Shown piece by piece: positions 1 to 9,047 of a stretch of 64,000 nucleotides of DNA (its first letter is position 1; each line of letters starts with the position of its first letter). Source of the DNA: Anaerolineae bacterium (GTDB taxonomy: Bacteria; Chloroflexota; Anaerolineae; Anaerolineales; Anaerolineaceae); NCBI GenBank assembly GCA_013314735.1, contig JABUFD010000007.1:62001-126000 (forward strand), given 5' to 3'. The position numbers were made by a program, and so were the translations under genes. The notes under the pieces are model-generated. The model was not told where the DNA came from and searched no databases. It saw only the letters and a list, made by a program, of their open reading frames with translations.

Positions 1-738
1 TACCCGGACACGCCGCAGCAGGTGGAACGGGTGCTGATGAAGATGGTCGAGAAGGACCCGCGCGACCGCTACCAGTCGATGGCGGAACTGGCGCAGGCGC
101 TGCAGGAGCTGCAGCCCGGCAGCGCCGCCGTCAGCAATGTCAGCGGTCTGTTCAGCGAAGAATCGATGATGTTCAGGATCGAAACGCCGGATGCCGCCCC
201 GCGCAGTTGCCCCGCCTGCGGGCAGCCGGTGCGCCAGGGCGATAAGTTCTGCGCGCAGTGCGGCAGCGCGCTGGAAGCTGATACGCGCGAAAAGCAGCCG
301 CAGCCGGCGGAGGCGCAGCCCGCCCCGCCCCAACAGACGGTACGCCCCGGCGCGGCACGCTCCGGCGTGGTGCGCAAGGCGGAGGCCGAAGCCGAACCTG
401 CCGCGGCAAGGCCAGCGCACCGCGAACCCACCAAACCCCTGCCCGGCGGCTGGGAACTGGAGGTGATCAGCGGTACGCACCCCGGACGCCGCATCCCGCT
501 GACAGAAAAGATGATCGCCGGGCGCAGCCAGGGGAATGAGATCTGGGTCAACAACAACAACGCCTCACGCCGCCACGCCGAAATCCTGCACGTGGGTGAT
601 GCCTACCAGGTGCGCGACCTGGGTTCCACCAACGGCACGTGGGTCAACAGCAAACGCATCGAGGGGCCGGTGCTGTTGAAAGAAAACGACACGATCATCA
701 TCGGCGATACCGAGTTCATCCTGCGCTCCGCCTCTTAA
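1..738 (+). CDS. Ser/Thr protein kinase, C-terminal part with zinc ribbon and FHA domain (5' partial)
   Basis: The frame is open from base 1, so the gene begins outside the window. The first ~30 residues (VEKDPRDRYQSMAELAQAL) are the typical end of a bacterial Hanks-type kinase domain, helix I region. Next come a zinc ribbon with two CxxC knuckles (CPACGQ, CAQCGS), a Pro/Ala/Glu-rich linker, and a C-terminal FHA domain of about 95 residues with the expected GRS, SRRHAEI and DLGSTNGTWVNS motifs. FHA domains bind phosphothreonine, so the protein probably recognises its own or a partner's phosphorylation. The catalytic loop is not in the window, so activity cannot be judged. A palindromic repeat begins at the stop codon. 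Family assignment is firm; the substrate is unknown. Confidence 0.9.
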   Translation, partial: YPDTPQQVERVLMKMVEKDPRDRYQSMAELAQALQELQPGSAAVSNVSGLFSEESMMFRIETPDAAPRSCPACGQPVRQGDKFCAQCGSALEADTREKQPQPAEAQPAPPQQTVRPGAARSGVVRKAEAEAEPAAARPAHREPTKPLPGGWELEVISGTHPGRRIPLTEKMIAGRSQGNEIWVNNNNASRRHAEILHVGDAYQVRDLGSTNGTWVNSKRIEGPVLLKENDTIIIGDTEFILRSAS

Positions 739-873
739 GACTTCCGAAGTCTGTGAGACTTCGAAAGTCTATATTTGAGCGGTTCGATTCCTGATTCACA
801 CCCCGATTCAGAGGCGCGGCTGAGCCGTGCCGTATGTTTCAGACTTCGGAAGTCTTAAAGACTTCCGAAGTCT
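738..873. repeat. Two inverted pairs of the AGACTTCCGAAGTCT palindrome
   Basis: Units lie at 738-752 and 756-770 (second slightly decayed) and at 841-855 and 859-873. In the second pair the units are exact reverse complements separated by 3 nt, giving a possible 15-bp stem. The first unit overlaps the stop codon of the kinase gene. The 67 bp between the pairs hold no gene. The pairs could act as bidirectional terminators between the convergent genes, but no strong U-tract follows. Confidence 0.85.
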
Positions 874-885
874 GTGGTTGGTTAA

Positions 886-2556
886 CTACTGCACCCTGTA
901 AATGCCGCCGCTGACGCCGGGGAGGGTCAGTTTCCAGCCGCTTTCGGTGCGGTGCAGGCTGTCAGGCGCGCCCCACAGGCATTCCGCGCTGTGGATCCCC
1001 TCCGGCAGGGCATCGGCGGGCAGATCGACCGCCGCCGCCGATGCGGACGGGTTGAGTGCCACCAGCACGCTTTCGCCGCCGCCCTGGCGCAGGTACGCGA
1101 ACGGGTAGCGCCCCGCCCTGGCATACACCACCTGGAAATCGGTGTGATTGAGCAGCGCGGGGTGCGCCAGGCGCAGCCGGGTGAGGGCGCGGATCGTGTT
1201 CAGGAGCGAATCCGGGTCGGATTCCTGGTCCGCCACGGTGCGGTGGTCGAGGTCGGCTTCCACCGGCAGGTAGAGCTGGTCCGCCGGGGCGTCGGAAAAA
1301 CCGGCATTCTTTGCATGGCTCCATTGCATCGGGGTGCGCACCTCGGTGCGCATGTAGCCGCCCTCTTTGGAAGGCAGCCCCGCCACACCCACCATGCCGA
1401 CCTCGTCGCCGTAGTACACCTTGGGCACACCCGGCATGGTCATCAGGAAGGCATACGCCAGCTTGAGGTCCTCAAAATCACGGCCCTTGCCCAGGCGCGG
1501 GGTGATATCGTGGTTGCCGGAGAACAGGCACAGGTAGCCGGCCTTGCGGGTGGCGTTGAAGCGCTGCTGGTATTCGGTGACGAACTCCATGATGTTGCCC
1601 AGGCCTTCGCGGTCGAAAAAGCTGAAGCCGCCGCCGCCAAAGCCCATCATGCTGTGGTGTTTGCGGAACAGCGCCCGCATCCCCGCCCCGGCGAAATCGA
1701 GGTAGAGGTCCACGTGGAACCCGGCCTTGATCGCCCGGTCGGGGCGGCCCCATTCGGAAATCAGCACCGCTTCGGGGTGTTCGGCATCCAGCCAGGTGCG
1801 GATTTCCTGCCACAGGGCGATGGTGGCGCGTGAGCCGGGGTCATCCTTCACCAGCGATGCGGCCATATCCACGCGGAAGCCGTCGGCGCCCATTTCGAGC
1901 CAGAAGTGGATGATCTTGCGCAGTTCGGCGCGCACCGCTTTCGGGCCGGGCGCGTCCACCGCCTGCTGCCAGGGCTGGTCGGGATCAGGATTGGCAAAGC
2001 CGTAGTTGAGCGCCGGCTGCAGCGGGTAGAAGTTGGGCATGTAGCCGCCAAAACGTTCGGTCATCCCGGCGATGAACTGGTGGCGTGAACTGCCGCCGAA
2101 CATGGCGGCGTACGGGTTCGGGTTCCAGATGTACCAATCGGCGTATTCGTTGCGTTCGTGCCGCGCGGACTGCTTGAACCATTCGCATTCCACCGAGGTA
2201 TGCCCGGCGACAAGATCGAGCAGGACGCGCATGCCGCGCTGATGGGCGGCCTCGAACAGGCGGCGCAGGTCTTCGTTGGTGCCGTAGCGCGGCGCCACCT
2301 GGTAAAAATCGGCCACATCGTAGCCGGCATCGCCGAAGGGGGAGGTGAAGCACGGGTTGAGCCAGATCACATTGGCGCCCAGCGACTGGATGTAATCGAG
2401 TTTGGCGATCACGCCCGGCAGGTCGCCGATGCCGTCGCCGTTGGTATCGTAAAACGATTGGGGATAAATTTCATAGATGATGGCTTTTTCGAGCCAGGCG
2501 GGGTTGCGGAACTCGGACTCGAGTTCTTCCGTGATGGGGGTAAACGAACGAAACAT
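886..2556 (-). CDS. GH13 alpha-glucosidase / alpha-amylase family protein
   Basis: This 556-residue protein has the full (beta/alpha)8 catalytic signature of glycoside hydrolase family 13. The catalytic triad is visible: nucleophile D230 in GFRVDMAA, acid/base E268 in LISEWGRP, and D350 in SGNHDITP. The N-terminal AIIYEIYPQSFYDTNGDGIGD region is typical of oligo-1,6-glucosidase, trehalose synthase and related exo-acting enzymes (GH13_23/16/17-like). No signal peptide is seen, so it probably acts in the cytoplasm on imported oligosaccharides. The start was set at 2556 rather than the longer frame because an AAGGAG ribosome binding site lies just upstream. A TATAATC box (2613-2618, minus strand) fits its promoter. 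Substrate specificity cannot be read from sequence alone. Confidence 0.9.
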   Translation of the reverse strand: MFRSFTPITEELESEFRNPAWLEKAIIYEIYPQSFYDTNGDGIGDLPGVIAKLDYIQSLGANVIWLNPCFTSPFGDAGYDVADFYQVAPRYGTNEDLRRLFEAAHQRGMRVLLDLVAGHTSVECEWFKQSARHERNEYADWYIWNPNPYAAMFGGSSRHQFIAGMTERFGGYMPNFYPLQPALNYGFANPDPDQPWQQAVDAPGPKAVRAELRKIIHFWLEMGADGFRVDMAASLVKDDPGSRATIALWQEIRTWLDAEHPEAVLISEWGRPDRAIKAGFHVDLYLDFAGAGMRALFRKHHSMMGFGGGGFSFFDREGLGNIMEFVTEYQQRFNATRKAGYLCLFSGNHDITPRLGKGRDFEDLKLAYAFLMTMPGVPKVYYGDEVGMVGVAGLPSKEGGYMRTEVRTPMQWSHAKNAGFSDAPADQLYLPVEADLDHRTVADQESDPDSLLNTIRALTRLRLAHPALLNHTDFQVVYARAGRYPFAYLRQGGGESVLVALNPSASAAAVDLPADALPEGIHSAECLWGAPDSLHRTESGWKLTLPGVSGGIYRVQ

Positions 2557-2612
2557 GGGGGTATCTCCTTGCAGTGAATACACGCCGCCGCGGGCGGCAC
2601 GGGTTAACCCCG

Positions 2613-2618
2613 ATTATA
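2613..2618 (-). promoter_or_regulatory. -10 box TATAATC for the GH13 gene
   Basis: On the minus strand the sequence reads GGTATAATCGGGG about 57 nt before the start codon of the GH13 gene. It is one of many TATAATC boxes in the window. Confidence 0.55.
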
Positions 2619-2697
2619 CCCCCCAACGCAGGCAGGTGCGAAAAACAAATCGCCGCCATTCACGCGGCGTTGTCTGCGTATCCCTGCGGGCCGGCTG

Positions 2698-4311
2698 TTA
2701 CCCGGCCGGTTCCAGCGGGAGGGTGAAGCAGATGCGCGTGCCCTGGTCGTAGGAAGCATCCACCCAGATCTCCCCGCCGTGGGCTTCGATGATCTGGCGC
2801 GTGAGGTACAGCCCCAGCCCGGCGCCCTTGGTGTGGCGCGCGGCTTCCGGCGCGCGGAAGAAGCGCTCAAAGATCTGCTGGCGGTCATTGGGCGCGATCC
2901 CCGGGCCGTGGTCGCTGACGCACACCGTCACCCCTTCCGCCCCCGGCACCCCGCCCAGGCGGATCTCACCCGCCGGCGCGTACTTGATCGCGTTCGATAC
3001 CAGGTTGTTGATCACCTGGCGGATGCGGTTCTCATCGGCCAGCACCACCGGGAAATCCACCGGGAAATCGACCACGAAGGTGTGCGCTTCGGTCTGGGTG
3101 GTAAAGCTGTCGCACACCTTCTGCACCAGCAGCGGCAGGTACACATCGGAGCGGTTGATCTTAAAGCCGCCCGCCTCAAAGCGCGAGGCATCCAGCAGGT
3201 TGTCGATCAGCTCCGTCAGTCGGTCGGCTTCGTCCTCGATCACCTGCAGGCCTTCCTGCACCGTGCCCAAATCCCACTCGGCATCTGAAATGCGCAGGGT
3301 GGAAACATAGCCCTTGATCAGCGCCACCGGGGTTTTCAGCTCGTGGCTGATGATTGACACGAAGGTGCTCTTGAGTTCATCCGCCTGGCGGAAGCGGGTG
3401 ATGTCGCGCACGCTGACGATGATGTTCTGCAAAATGCCCTGCTCCGAAAACAGCGGGGCGTAGGTAATCCCCACCGGGATCGAAGCATTGTCGTCAAAGC
3501 GCAGGATGTCGCCTTCCACGTACAGCACGGCGCGCTCGTTCAGCGGCCAGCCGCCGGCTTCCGCCTCCGGGAGCGTCACGCCTTTGGGGGCCAGGCGCCA
3601 GCGGATCAGGTCCTCGTGGGTGCGGCCGGTGATATCCTGCTTTTCCAGCCCCAGCAGGTGCATCATCGAGTGATTGACGATCTCGATCACGTGCGCCGGG
3701 GTCAGGATCAAAATCCCGTCGCCCACCGCCTCCAGCAGGGCGCTGACGCGCTGCTTTTCACGGATCACCTCGGTATACAGCTGCGCGTTCTGCACCGCGA
3801 TCGCCGCCTGGTTGGCGAAGGAATTGAGCACATCCAGGTCGTTCTGCGAGAAGTTGTTCTGGTAGCCGCGGAAGATGAAGATCATCCCCACCACGCGCTC
3901 GCGCGTCACCATCGGCAGCCCCACGCCGGTCAGCAGGCCCATGCTGGCCTGTTTCACCAGTTGCTGCAGGCGCTGGTTCATGCGCACCAGTTCCTGCTGG
4001 CGGGCGGCGTCCTGCGCCTCATCATGCACGGGCGCGCCGGAGGGGATGTCGGCGAAGATCGGCTGCACCGAGCGCATGAATTCCGGCGTCAGCCCCTGCG
4101 ATACGCGGATGCCCCACACCGCTTTTTCCGAACGCAGCGCGATCAGCCCCGCCTGGCCTGAGAGCATCTCGATCGAGATGCGCAGGATGCGCTTGAGCAG
4201 GGCATCGATATCGAGCTCCTCGGTAAGGGCGCGCGAAATTTCCAGCAGCGAATCCCGCTGGCGCACGCGGTAATCCGAGGTGAAAAAGGAGGGCAGGTTA
4301 TTGAGTGTCAC
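2698..4311 (-). CDS. GAF-PAS sensor histidine kinase
   Basis: A 537-residue cytoplasmic histidine kinase with no membrane segments. An N-terminal GAF domain (about 20-190) is followed by a PAS domain (about 195-305), a HisKA dimerisation domain with phosphoacceptor H323 in the H-box SHELKTP, and a HATPase_c domain with N box (NNLVSNAIKYA), G1 (DHGPGIAP) and G2 (GAGLGLYL). It starts with GTG, with a GAGG motif upstream. No response regulator gene adjoins it, so its partner is encoded elsewhere. It lies only 22 bp after the ROK kinase gene on the same strand, which suggests co-transcription, but a functional tie to sugar metabolism is only a guess. Confidence 0.92.
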   Translation of the reverse strand: MTLNNLPSFFTSDYRVRQRDSLLEISRALTEELDIDALLKRILRISIEMLSGQAGLIALRSEKAVWGIRVSQGLTPEFMRSVQPIFADIPSGAPVHDEAQDAARQQELVRMNQRLQQLVKQASMGLLTGVGLPMVTRERVVGMIFIFRGYQNNFSQNDLDVLNSFANQAAIAVQNAQLYTEVIREKQRVSALLEAVGDGILILTPAHVIEIVNHSMMHLLGLEKQDITGRTHEDLIRWRLAPKGVTLPEAEAGGWPLNERAVLYVEGDILRFDDNASIPVGITYAPLFSEQGILQNIIVSVRDITRFRQADELKSTFVSIISHELKTPVALIKGYVSTLRISDAEWDLGTVQEGLQVIEDEADRLTELIDNLLDASRFEAGGFKINRSDVYLPLLVQKVCDSFTTQTEAHTFVVDFPVDFPVVLADENRIRQVINNLVSNAIKYAPAGEIRLGGVPGAEGVTVCVSDHGPGIAPNDRQQIFERFFRAPEAARHTKGAGLGLYLTRQIIEAHGGEIWVDASYDQGTRICFTLPLEPAG

Positions 4312-4333
4312 CCGGTTCCCTCACCTGCGGGGT

Positions 4334-5275
4334 TCAGTCCGCCGTCCCCATGCGCGCCACCGCCAGCGACCCCAGCAGACCCACATCATCGCCCAGCTGG
4401 GCGGGAACCAGTTCCAGGTTCTCGAGGTAGGCCGGGGAAAACACCATCCCCGCCAGCGATTCGCGCACCGGTTGGAACAGCAGGTCGCCGACCGTGGAAA
4501 CCCCGCCCCCGAAAATGAGGATGCTGGGGTTGAAGATGTGCAGATAATTGACGATCGCGATCGCCAGGTGATGCGAGGCGCGCGCGAAGGCTTCCAGTGC
4601 CAGCGCGTCGCCGGCCTGGGCGGCCTGCGCCACTTCCTTGGCGCTGACCTTGCCTTTGCCCGCCAGCGAGGAGGCGCGCCCGCGCGAGAGTTCGTCATTC
4701 ACGTACCAGGCAATCCCCGTGCCCGAAGTGTACGATTCGAGGTGCCCGCGCTGGCCGCAGCCGCAGGGCGGCCCGTTGCCGTCGGACTGCACGAACACGT
4801 GCCCCAGCTCGGCCCCCAGCCCCTGCGCCCCCAGCAGCAGGTGCCCGTCGCAGATCACCCCGCCGCCCACACCGGTGCTGATGGTGAAGTAGATCATGTT
4901 TTTGTGGCCGCGCCCGGCGCCGAACTGCCATTCCGCCAGCCCGGCCAGGTTGGCATCGTTGCCGATGAACACCGGCACGTGAAATTCATCTTCGAGGATG
5001 CGCTTGAGGGGCAGGTTGACCCAGCCTTCAACGTTGGCGGTGTTGAACACGATCCCCTGCTGCGGATCGACCGGGCCGGGAACGCAGATGCCGATCGCCA
5101 TCACGTTCTCGGCGGCATCCCACACCGCGTGGATGGTGGCGATGATGCGCTCCACCGGCGTGCCTTCGCCCACCGTGGCCACTTTTTTCACCCGCAGGGG
5201 CTTAATGCCCTCTTCCGGGTACACCGCCACGCGGATCTGCGTTCCGCCCACATCGACTGCCATATAGGTATTCAT
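4334..5275 (-). CDS. ROK family sugar kinase (glucokinase-like)
   Basis: A 313-residue ROK protein that would phosphorylate glucose or a related hexose with ATP. The N-terminal phosphate-binding motif DVGGTQIR, the catalytic region with GNDANLAG, and the STGVGGG loop are present. The ROK zinc motif CxCGxxGCxE appears as CGCGQRGHLE, with His in place of the third Cys; His could still bind zinc. The absence of a DNA-binding N-terminus marks it as a kinase rather than a NagC-type repressor. The start at 5275 is preceded by GAGGTGCGT; a longer frame upstream lacks conservation. A TATAATC box at 5318-5323 (minus strand) is the likely promoter of this gene and the histidine kinase. Confidence 0.9.
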   Translation of the reverse strand: MNTYMAVDVGGTQIRVAVYPEEGIKPLRVKKVATVGEGTPVERIIATIHAVWDAAENVMAIGICVPGPVDPQQGIVFNTANVEGWVNLPLKRILEDEFHVPVFIGNDANLAGLAEWQFGAGRGHKNMIYFTISTGVGGGVICDGHLLLGAQGLGAELGHVFVQSDGNGPPCGCGQRGHLESYTSGTGIAWYVNDELSRGRASSLAGKGKVSAKEVAQAAQAGDALALEAFARASHHLAIAIVNYLHIFNPSILIFGGGVSTVGDLLFQPVRESLAGMVFSPAYLENLELVPAQLGDDVGLLGSLAVARMGTAD

Positions 5276-5317
5276 ACGCACCTCAGCTCCTTGTTCCTGT
5301 GAAATCGTGTTGCGTTG

Positions 5318-5323
5318 ATTATA
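5318..5323 (-). promoter_or_regulatory. -10 box TATAATC for the ROK kinase operon
   Basis: The minus strand reads TATAATCAACGC 42 nt before the ROK start codon. It is the last clearly native sequence before the AT-rich island begins. Confidence 0.55.
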
Positions 5324-5423
5324 ACTTAAAGCGGTGGGGGAGGAGAGGAGTGGCTGGGATGTGATGTTTTTAAGCCCCAATTTTGTTGCAATTTGTATTT
5401 ATGACAATATAGAATTGTAGGGG

Positions 5424-8400
5424 TTGCTACAATAATACATAAAACTTTCAGAAGATGAAGTGTCATAAATCTTATTTATCCAATGGTCTTGTATCGCATA
5501 GAGTTTAAAAGGAGAGTTAATGCTCAATACAGGTATTTACGAACAAGTAATCTACCAAGCTTTACGCACGAGCCTTGATGCTACCACGGATTATGTTACG
5601 TCGATTGGTCATATTGACAAAGCCGAAGCTTCAATTATCTTAGCTAATTACATATCAGATATTTTGCAAAAAAGTTTTGCCCAGGTTCTAGATAATGGTG
5701 GAAATTTACAAACCCAAGTCGCTTTAGCCAATCAAATTGTCAAAACACTAATACATGAAACAGGAGAGGCTTCTTTAGGTGGGTTAGTTGTTGATGAACA
5801 AGCTGAACAACTCCTTGCTTTGATAAAAAAGAGAAATTCTATTCTGTCTATTGAAGAAAAAGTTGAAATCATACGTCCAGAAACATCAGTAGCTCATAGT
5901 TCCCTATTTACTGGTGCTGTTCATGAACCAAGTATGGTGATTGAATTAAAGAAAGAAATTTTATCATGCGACAGAATCGAATTGTTGGTGTCGTTTATCA
6001 AATGGAGTGGCTTGCGGCTCATCATTGATGAGTTGCAGACCTTTGCCCAAAAAGGCGGAACTCTTAGGATCATAACAACATCATATATGGGCGCAACTGA
6101 TGTTAAGGCAATAGAGGAACTATCAAAACTGCCGAATACAGCAATTAAAATCTCATACGACACCAAACGCACAAGGCTCCATGCCAAGACATATGTCTTT
6201 TATCGCAATACTGGTTTTACAACCGCATATGTTGGATCATCGAATTTGTCAAATGTCGCAATATCCAGCGGATTGGAATGGAACATTAAGGTTGCGGCGA
6301 AAGATCAACCAAACACCCTAAAGAAAATTCAAGCTACATTTGAAAGCTATTGGAATAGTAATGAATTTGAGGATTACACTCAACAACAACAAGCTCGTTT
6401 AGAATCTGCAATTAATGCGGAAAAACGCTCTGATCTTAACAGTGAACATGCCTATCTGTTTGATGTTTATCCATATCCTTACCAACAGGAAATATTAGAT
6501 CGGTTAGAAGCTGACAGAACCATCCGTGGACATTTTAAGAATCTGATTGTCGCAGCGACCGGAACAGGAAAAACTGTCATCTCCGCTTTTGATTACAAAC
6601 ACTTTTGCAAATTAAATTCCAACAAGCCGAATCGGTTATTATTTGTCGCTCATCGGGAAGAAATATTAAAGCAGAGTATTGCCTGTTTCCAAGGTATTTT
6701 AAAAGATCCTAATTTTGGTGATTTATTTGTTGGCAATCATAAGCCAGACAGTTTGGATCATTTGTTTATTTCAATTCAAACATTTAATGCCCAACAGTTT
6801 CAGGAAAAGACATCACCCGAATTCTATGATTACATCATCGTAGATGAATTCCATCATGCGGCAGCACCAACCTATAAAACCTTGCTAACACACTATAAGC
6901 CTAAAATACTCCTTGGTCTTACGGCAACACCAGAGCGAATGGATGGGCAAAGTGTGCTTGAATATTTTGATGACCGAATTGCCGCAGAAATTCGATTACC
7001 AGAAGCAATCGATCGCAAATTACTATGCCCCTTTCAATATTTTGGCGTAACAGATACGATAAATTTGGATCAATTAAAGTGGACCCGTGGGCGTTATGAC
7101 ATCTCTGAACTATCGAATCTTTATACAAGAAATTTATCTGCGGCAAACCAACGTGCACATTTAGTTATTTCATCCTTAAAAAGGTATGTCACTGATCTTT
7201 CTGAGGTTAAAGGTTTGGGATTCTGTGTTTCTGTTGATCACGCAAAATTTATGGAGTCGTTTTTTAATGAGCAAGGAATTCCATCAATTTCATTGACTGG
7301 CACATCACTTGAAAATGAGCGGTTTTCAGCAAAAGAACGGTTAATCAAAGGGGAGATTCGTTTTATTTTTGTCGTCGACATCTACAATGAAGGTGTCGAT
7401 ATTCCCGATGTGAATACAGTTTTATTCTTGCGCCCGACAGAAAGCTTAACTGTCTTTTTGCAACAGTTAGGACGTGGATTACGATTGGCTGAAAACAAAG
7501 AATGCCTCACTGCTCTAGATTTTATAGGCCTTGCAAATAGAAACTATAATTTTGAAGATAAATTTTCTGCTATGTTATCCTTCACAAGAAAAAGTATTCA
7601 ACAAGAAATAAAAAATGGATTTAGCTCAGTACCCAAAGGGTGTTTCATTCAATTGGAGCGAAAAGCAAAAGATTACGTTTTAGATAACATCCGAAAATCA
7701 TTTAGCGTAGGAGCTGGTCTTATCTCTCGGATAGCCACCTTTTATGAGGATTCAGGATTACCGCTCACATTGCAGAATTTTACAAGTTATTACCATTTAG
7801 ATGTTCGTACGATATATAAGAGGGATAATTTTTCCAGGTTGAAAGTTAAGGCGGGAATCAAGCCCGATTTTTCAGAGACGCTTGAAGATACATTAACCAA
7901 AGCGTTTCCTCGAATCAGCGCCATTAATTCCCAACGTTGGATTCGATTCTTGCTGGATGCATTACAAAATGCCGAATCTCTTTCATTGCCGTCTCTTTCT
8001 GCAATCGAAAAACGCATGTTGGATATGTTTCAGTTCACGGTTTGGCAAAAATCCGCTGAAGAGTGTGGATTTTCCGATACGCTTGAAGGATTAAGAACAA
8101 TCAAAGCCAATAGCATACTGGTTGCGGAATTAATCGAATTATTACATTACAATTTTGAGCATATCGATTTCATTGATAAGTCTGTGGATATCGGTTTTGA
8201 ATGTCCCTTAGATTTACATTGCACCTATTCTCGAGACCAAATTTTCATCGCATTAGATTTTATGAAGCCCTCTACAGTACGCGAAGGAGTAAAATATTTA
8301 CCCGATAAAAATGTTGATGTTTTCCTTATCACCCTGAATAAGTCTGATAAAGATTATTCGCCCTCAACTATGTATAACGACTATTCAATCAATGACACTT

Positions 8401-8678
8401 TATTCCACATGCAAAGTCAGAGTACAACATCAGAAGAATCGACCACTGGTCAAAGATATATCCATCATCAAGACCAAGGTAACCGAATGCTCTTATTTGT
8501 ACGAGAATTTAAAAACGAAATTGGTTTTGTATCTCCGTATACATTTCTCGGACTGGCTGATTATGTCATACACGAAGGTAGTCGTCCGATGAACATTACT
8601 TGGAAGTTACAGGAACCAATCCCAGCAAAATTTCTGCGAAAAACGAACAAACTACTCATTGGTTAGTTAATTGCTACA
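5424..8678. other. AT-rich acquired island (single gene)
   Basis: Base composition drops sharply from about position 5380 and recovers right after the helicase stop codon. An 8-bp direct repeat TTGCTACA lies at 5424-5431 and 8671-8678, close to the composition breakpoints. It may be a target-site duplication, but 8 bp can match by chance. No integrase, transposase or tRNA is present, so the mechanism of entry is not evident. Confidence 0.6.
5520..8666 (+). CDS. PLD nuclease - SF2 helicase - DUF3427 protein
   Basis: A 1048-residue three-part protein. Residues ~125-290 form a phospholipase D-like domain ending in RLHAKTYVFYRNTGF and AYVGSSNLS, a one-copy HKD variant in which the usual Asp is replaced by hydrophobic or aromatic residues, as in this family. 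Residues ~310-690 form a superfamily 2 helicase with Walker A (ATGTGKT, K351), Walker B/DEFHH (D442), GLTATPERMDG and motif VI (QQLGRGLRL). The last ~320 residues match the DUF3427 pattern (LLFVREFKNEIGF, PYTFLGLADYV, RPMNITWKL). Such proteins are predicted DNA-processing or defence enzymes, often in mobile regions. Codon use is AT-rich (about 35-40 % GC), unlike all neighbours, so transfer is very likely. AAAAGGAGAG precedes the ATG. No methyltransferase or other partner lies beside it. Confidence 0.9.
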   Translation: MLNTGIYEQVIYQALRTSLDATTDYVTSIGHIDKAEASIILANYISDILQKSFAQVLDNGGNLQTQVALANQIVKTLIHETGEASLGGLVVDEQAEQLLALIKKRNSILSIEEKVEIIRPETSVAHSSLFTGAVHEPSMVIELKKEILSCDRIELLVSFIKWSGLRLIIDELQTFAQKGGTLRIITTSYMGATDVKAIEELSKLPNTAIKISYDTKRTRLHAKTYVFYRNTGFTTAYVGSSNLSNVAISSGLEWNIKVAAKDQPNTLKKIQATFESYWNSNEFEDYTQQQQARLESAINAEKRSDLNSEHAYLFDVYPYPYQQEILDRLEADRTIRGHFKNLIVAATGTGKTVISAFDYKHFCKLNSNKPNRLLFVAHREEILKQSIACFQGILKDPNFGDLFVGNHKPDSLDHLFISIQTFNAQQFQEKTSPEFYDYIIVDEFHHAAAPTYKTLLTHYKPKILLGLTATPERMDGQSVLEYFDDRIAAEIRLPEAIDRKLLCPFQYFGVTDTINLDQLKWTRGRYDISELSNLYTRNLSAANQRAHLVISSLKRYVTDLSEVKGLGFCVSVDHAKFMESFFNEQGIPSISLTGTSLENERFSAKERLIKGEIRFIFVVDIYNEGVDIPDVNTVLFLRPTESLTVFLQQLGRGLRLAENKECLTALDFIGLANRNYNFEDKFSAMLSFTRKSIQQEIKNGFSSVPKGCFIQLERKAKDYVLDNIRKSFSVGAGLISRIATFYEDSGLPLTLQNFTSYYHLDVRTIYKRDNFSRLKVKAGIKPDFSETLEDTLTKAFPRISAINSQRWIRFLLDALQNAESLSLPSLSAIEKRMLDMFQFTVWQKSAEECGFSDTLEGLRTIKANSILVAELIELLHYNFEHIDFIDKSVDIGFECPLDLHCTYSRDQIFIALDFMKPSTVREGVKYLPDKNVDVFLITLNKSDKDYSPSTMYNDYSINDTLFHMQSQSTTSEESTTGQRYIHHQDQGNRMLLFVREFKNEIGFVSPYTFLGLADYVIHEGSRPMNITWKLQEPIPAKFLRKTNKLLIG

Positions 8679-9047
8679 CTCGAATACGGCGGCGCCAACG
8701 CCGGCACCGTGCTGGGCATGTACACCGGCATGCTGCTGGAAGCGGACCTGTCCGGCACCGCCCACACCCTGTGCCAGGGGGATGCGGCACTGTGCGCCGA
8801 AGCGGTCGGCGAATGCCGCATCACGGCGGAAGTCCTCGGCGCGGAATCCGCCGAATTGACCCTCGCCTTCACCGGCAGCAGCCCGGCGCTGATCGAAAGC
8901 GTGCTCGACAGCCTCCTCGACAGCCTGGAAGAATCCGTCTACCCCGCCCTGCAAGGCCTGCGGGGCCACGAGGGCGGAGCGTATGACTTTGAGCTGTTCT
9001 GCGCCAGCGCCTCCCCTACTTCTCCCCATCCAGCCCCAGGCCTTTGA
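8667..9047 (+). pseudogene. Truncated GC-rich gene remnant downstream of the island
   Basis: Directly after the helicase stop codon, in the same frame, an open GC-rich reading frame encodes about 110 residues (LIATLEYGGANAGTVLGMYTG... to YDFELFCA) with native codon use but no convincing start: the first candidate is a GTG at 8709. It looks like the C-terminal part of a host gene whose 5' end was lost when the AT-rich gene arrived. The last 13 residues run into the duplicated lipoprotein tail (9011 onward), so its 3' end also seems to be replaced. The family is not recognised; a very weak resemblance to V4R-type small-molecule-binding domains (GMYTGMLLEA, CQGDAALC) is noted but not relied on. 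Confidence 0.6.

Noticed and set aside
753-840. tRNA-like GGTTCGATTCC motif at 781
   Set aside because: The flanks do not pair as a T-stem and no acceptor or anticodon stem can be drawn.
8600-8986. 128-codon frame overlapping the helicase end
   Set aside because: It crosses the composition boundary, overlaps the helicase in another frame, and is Arg/Pro-rich like other GC-rich shadows.
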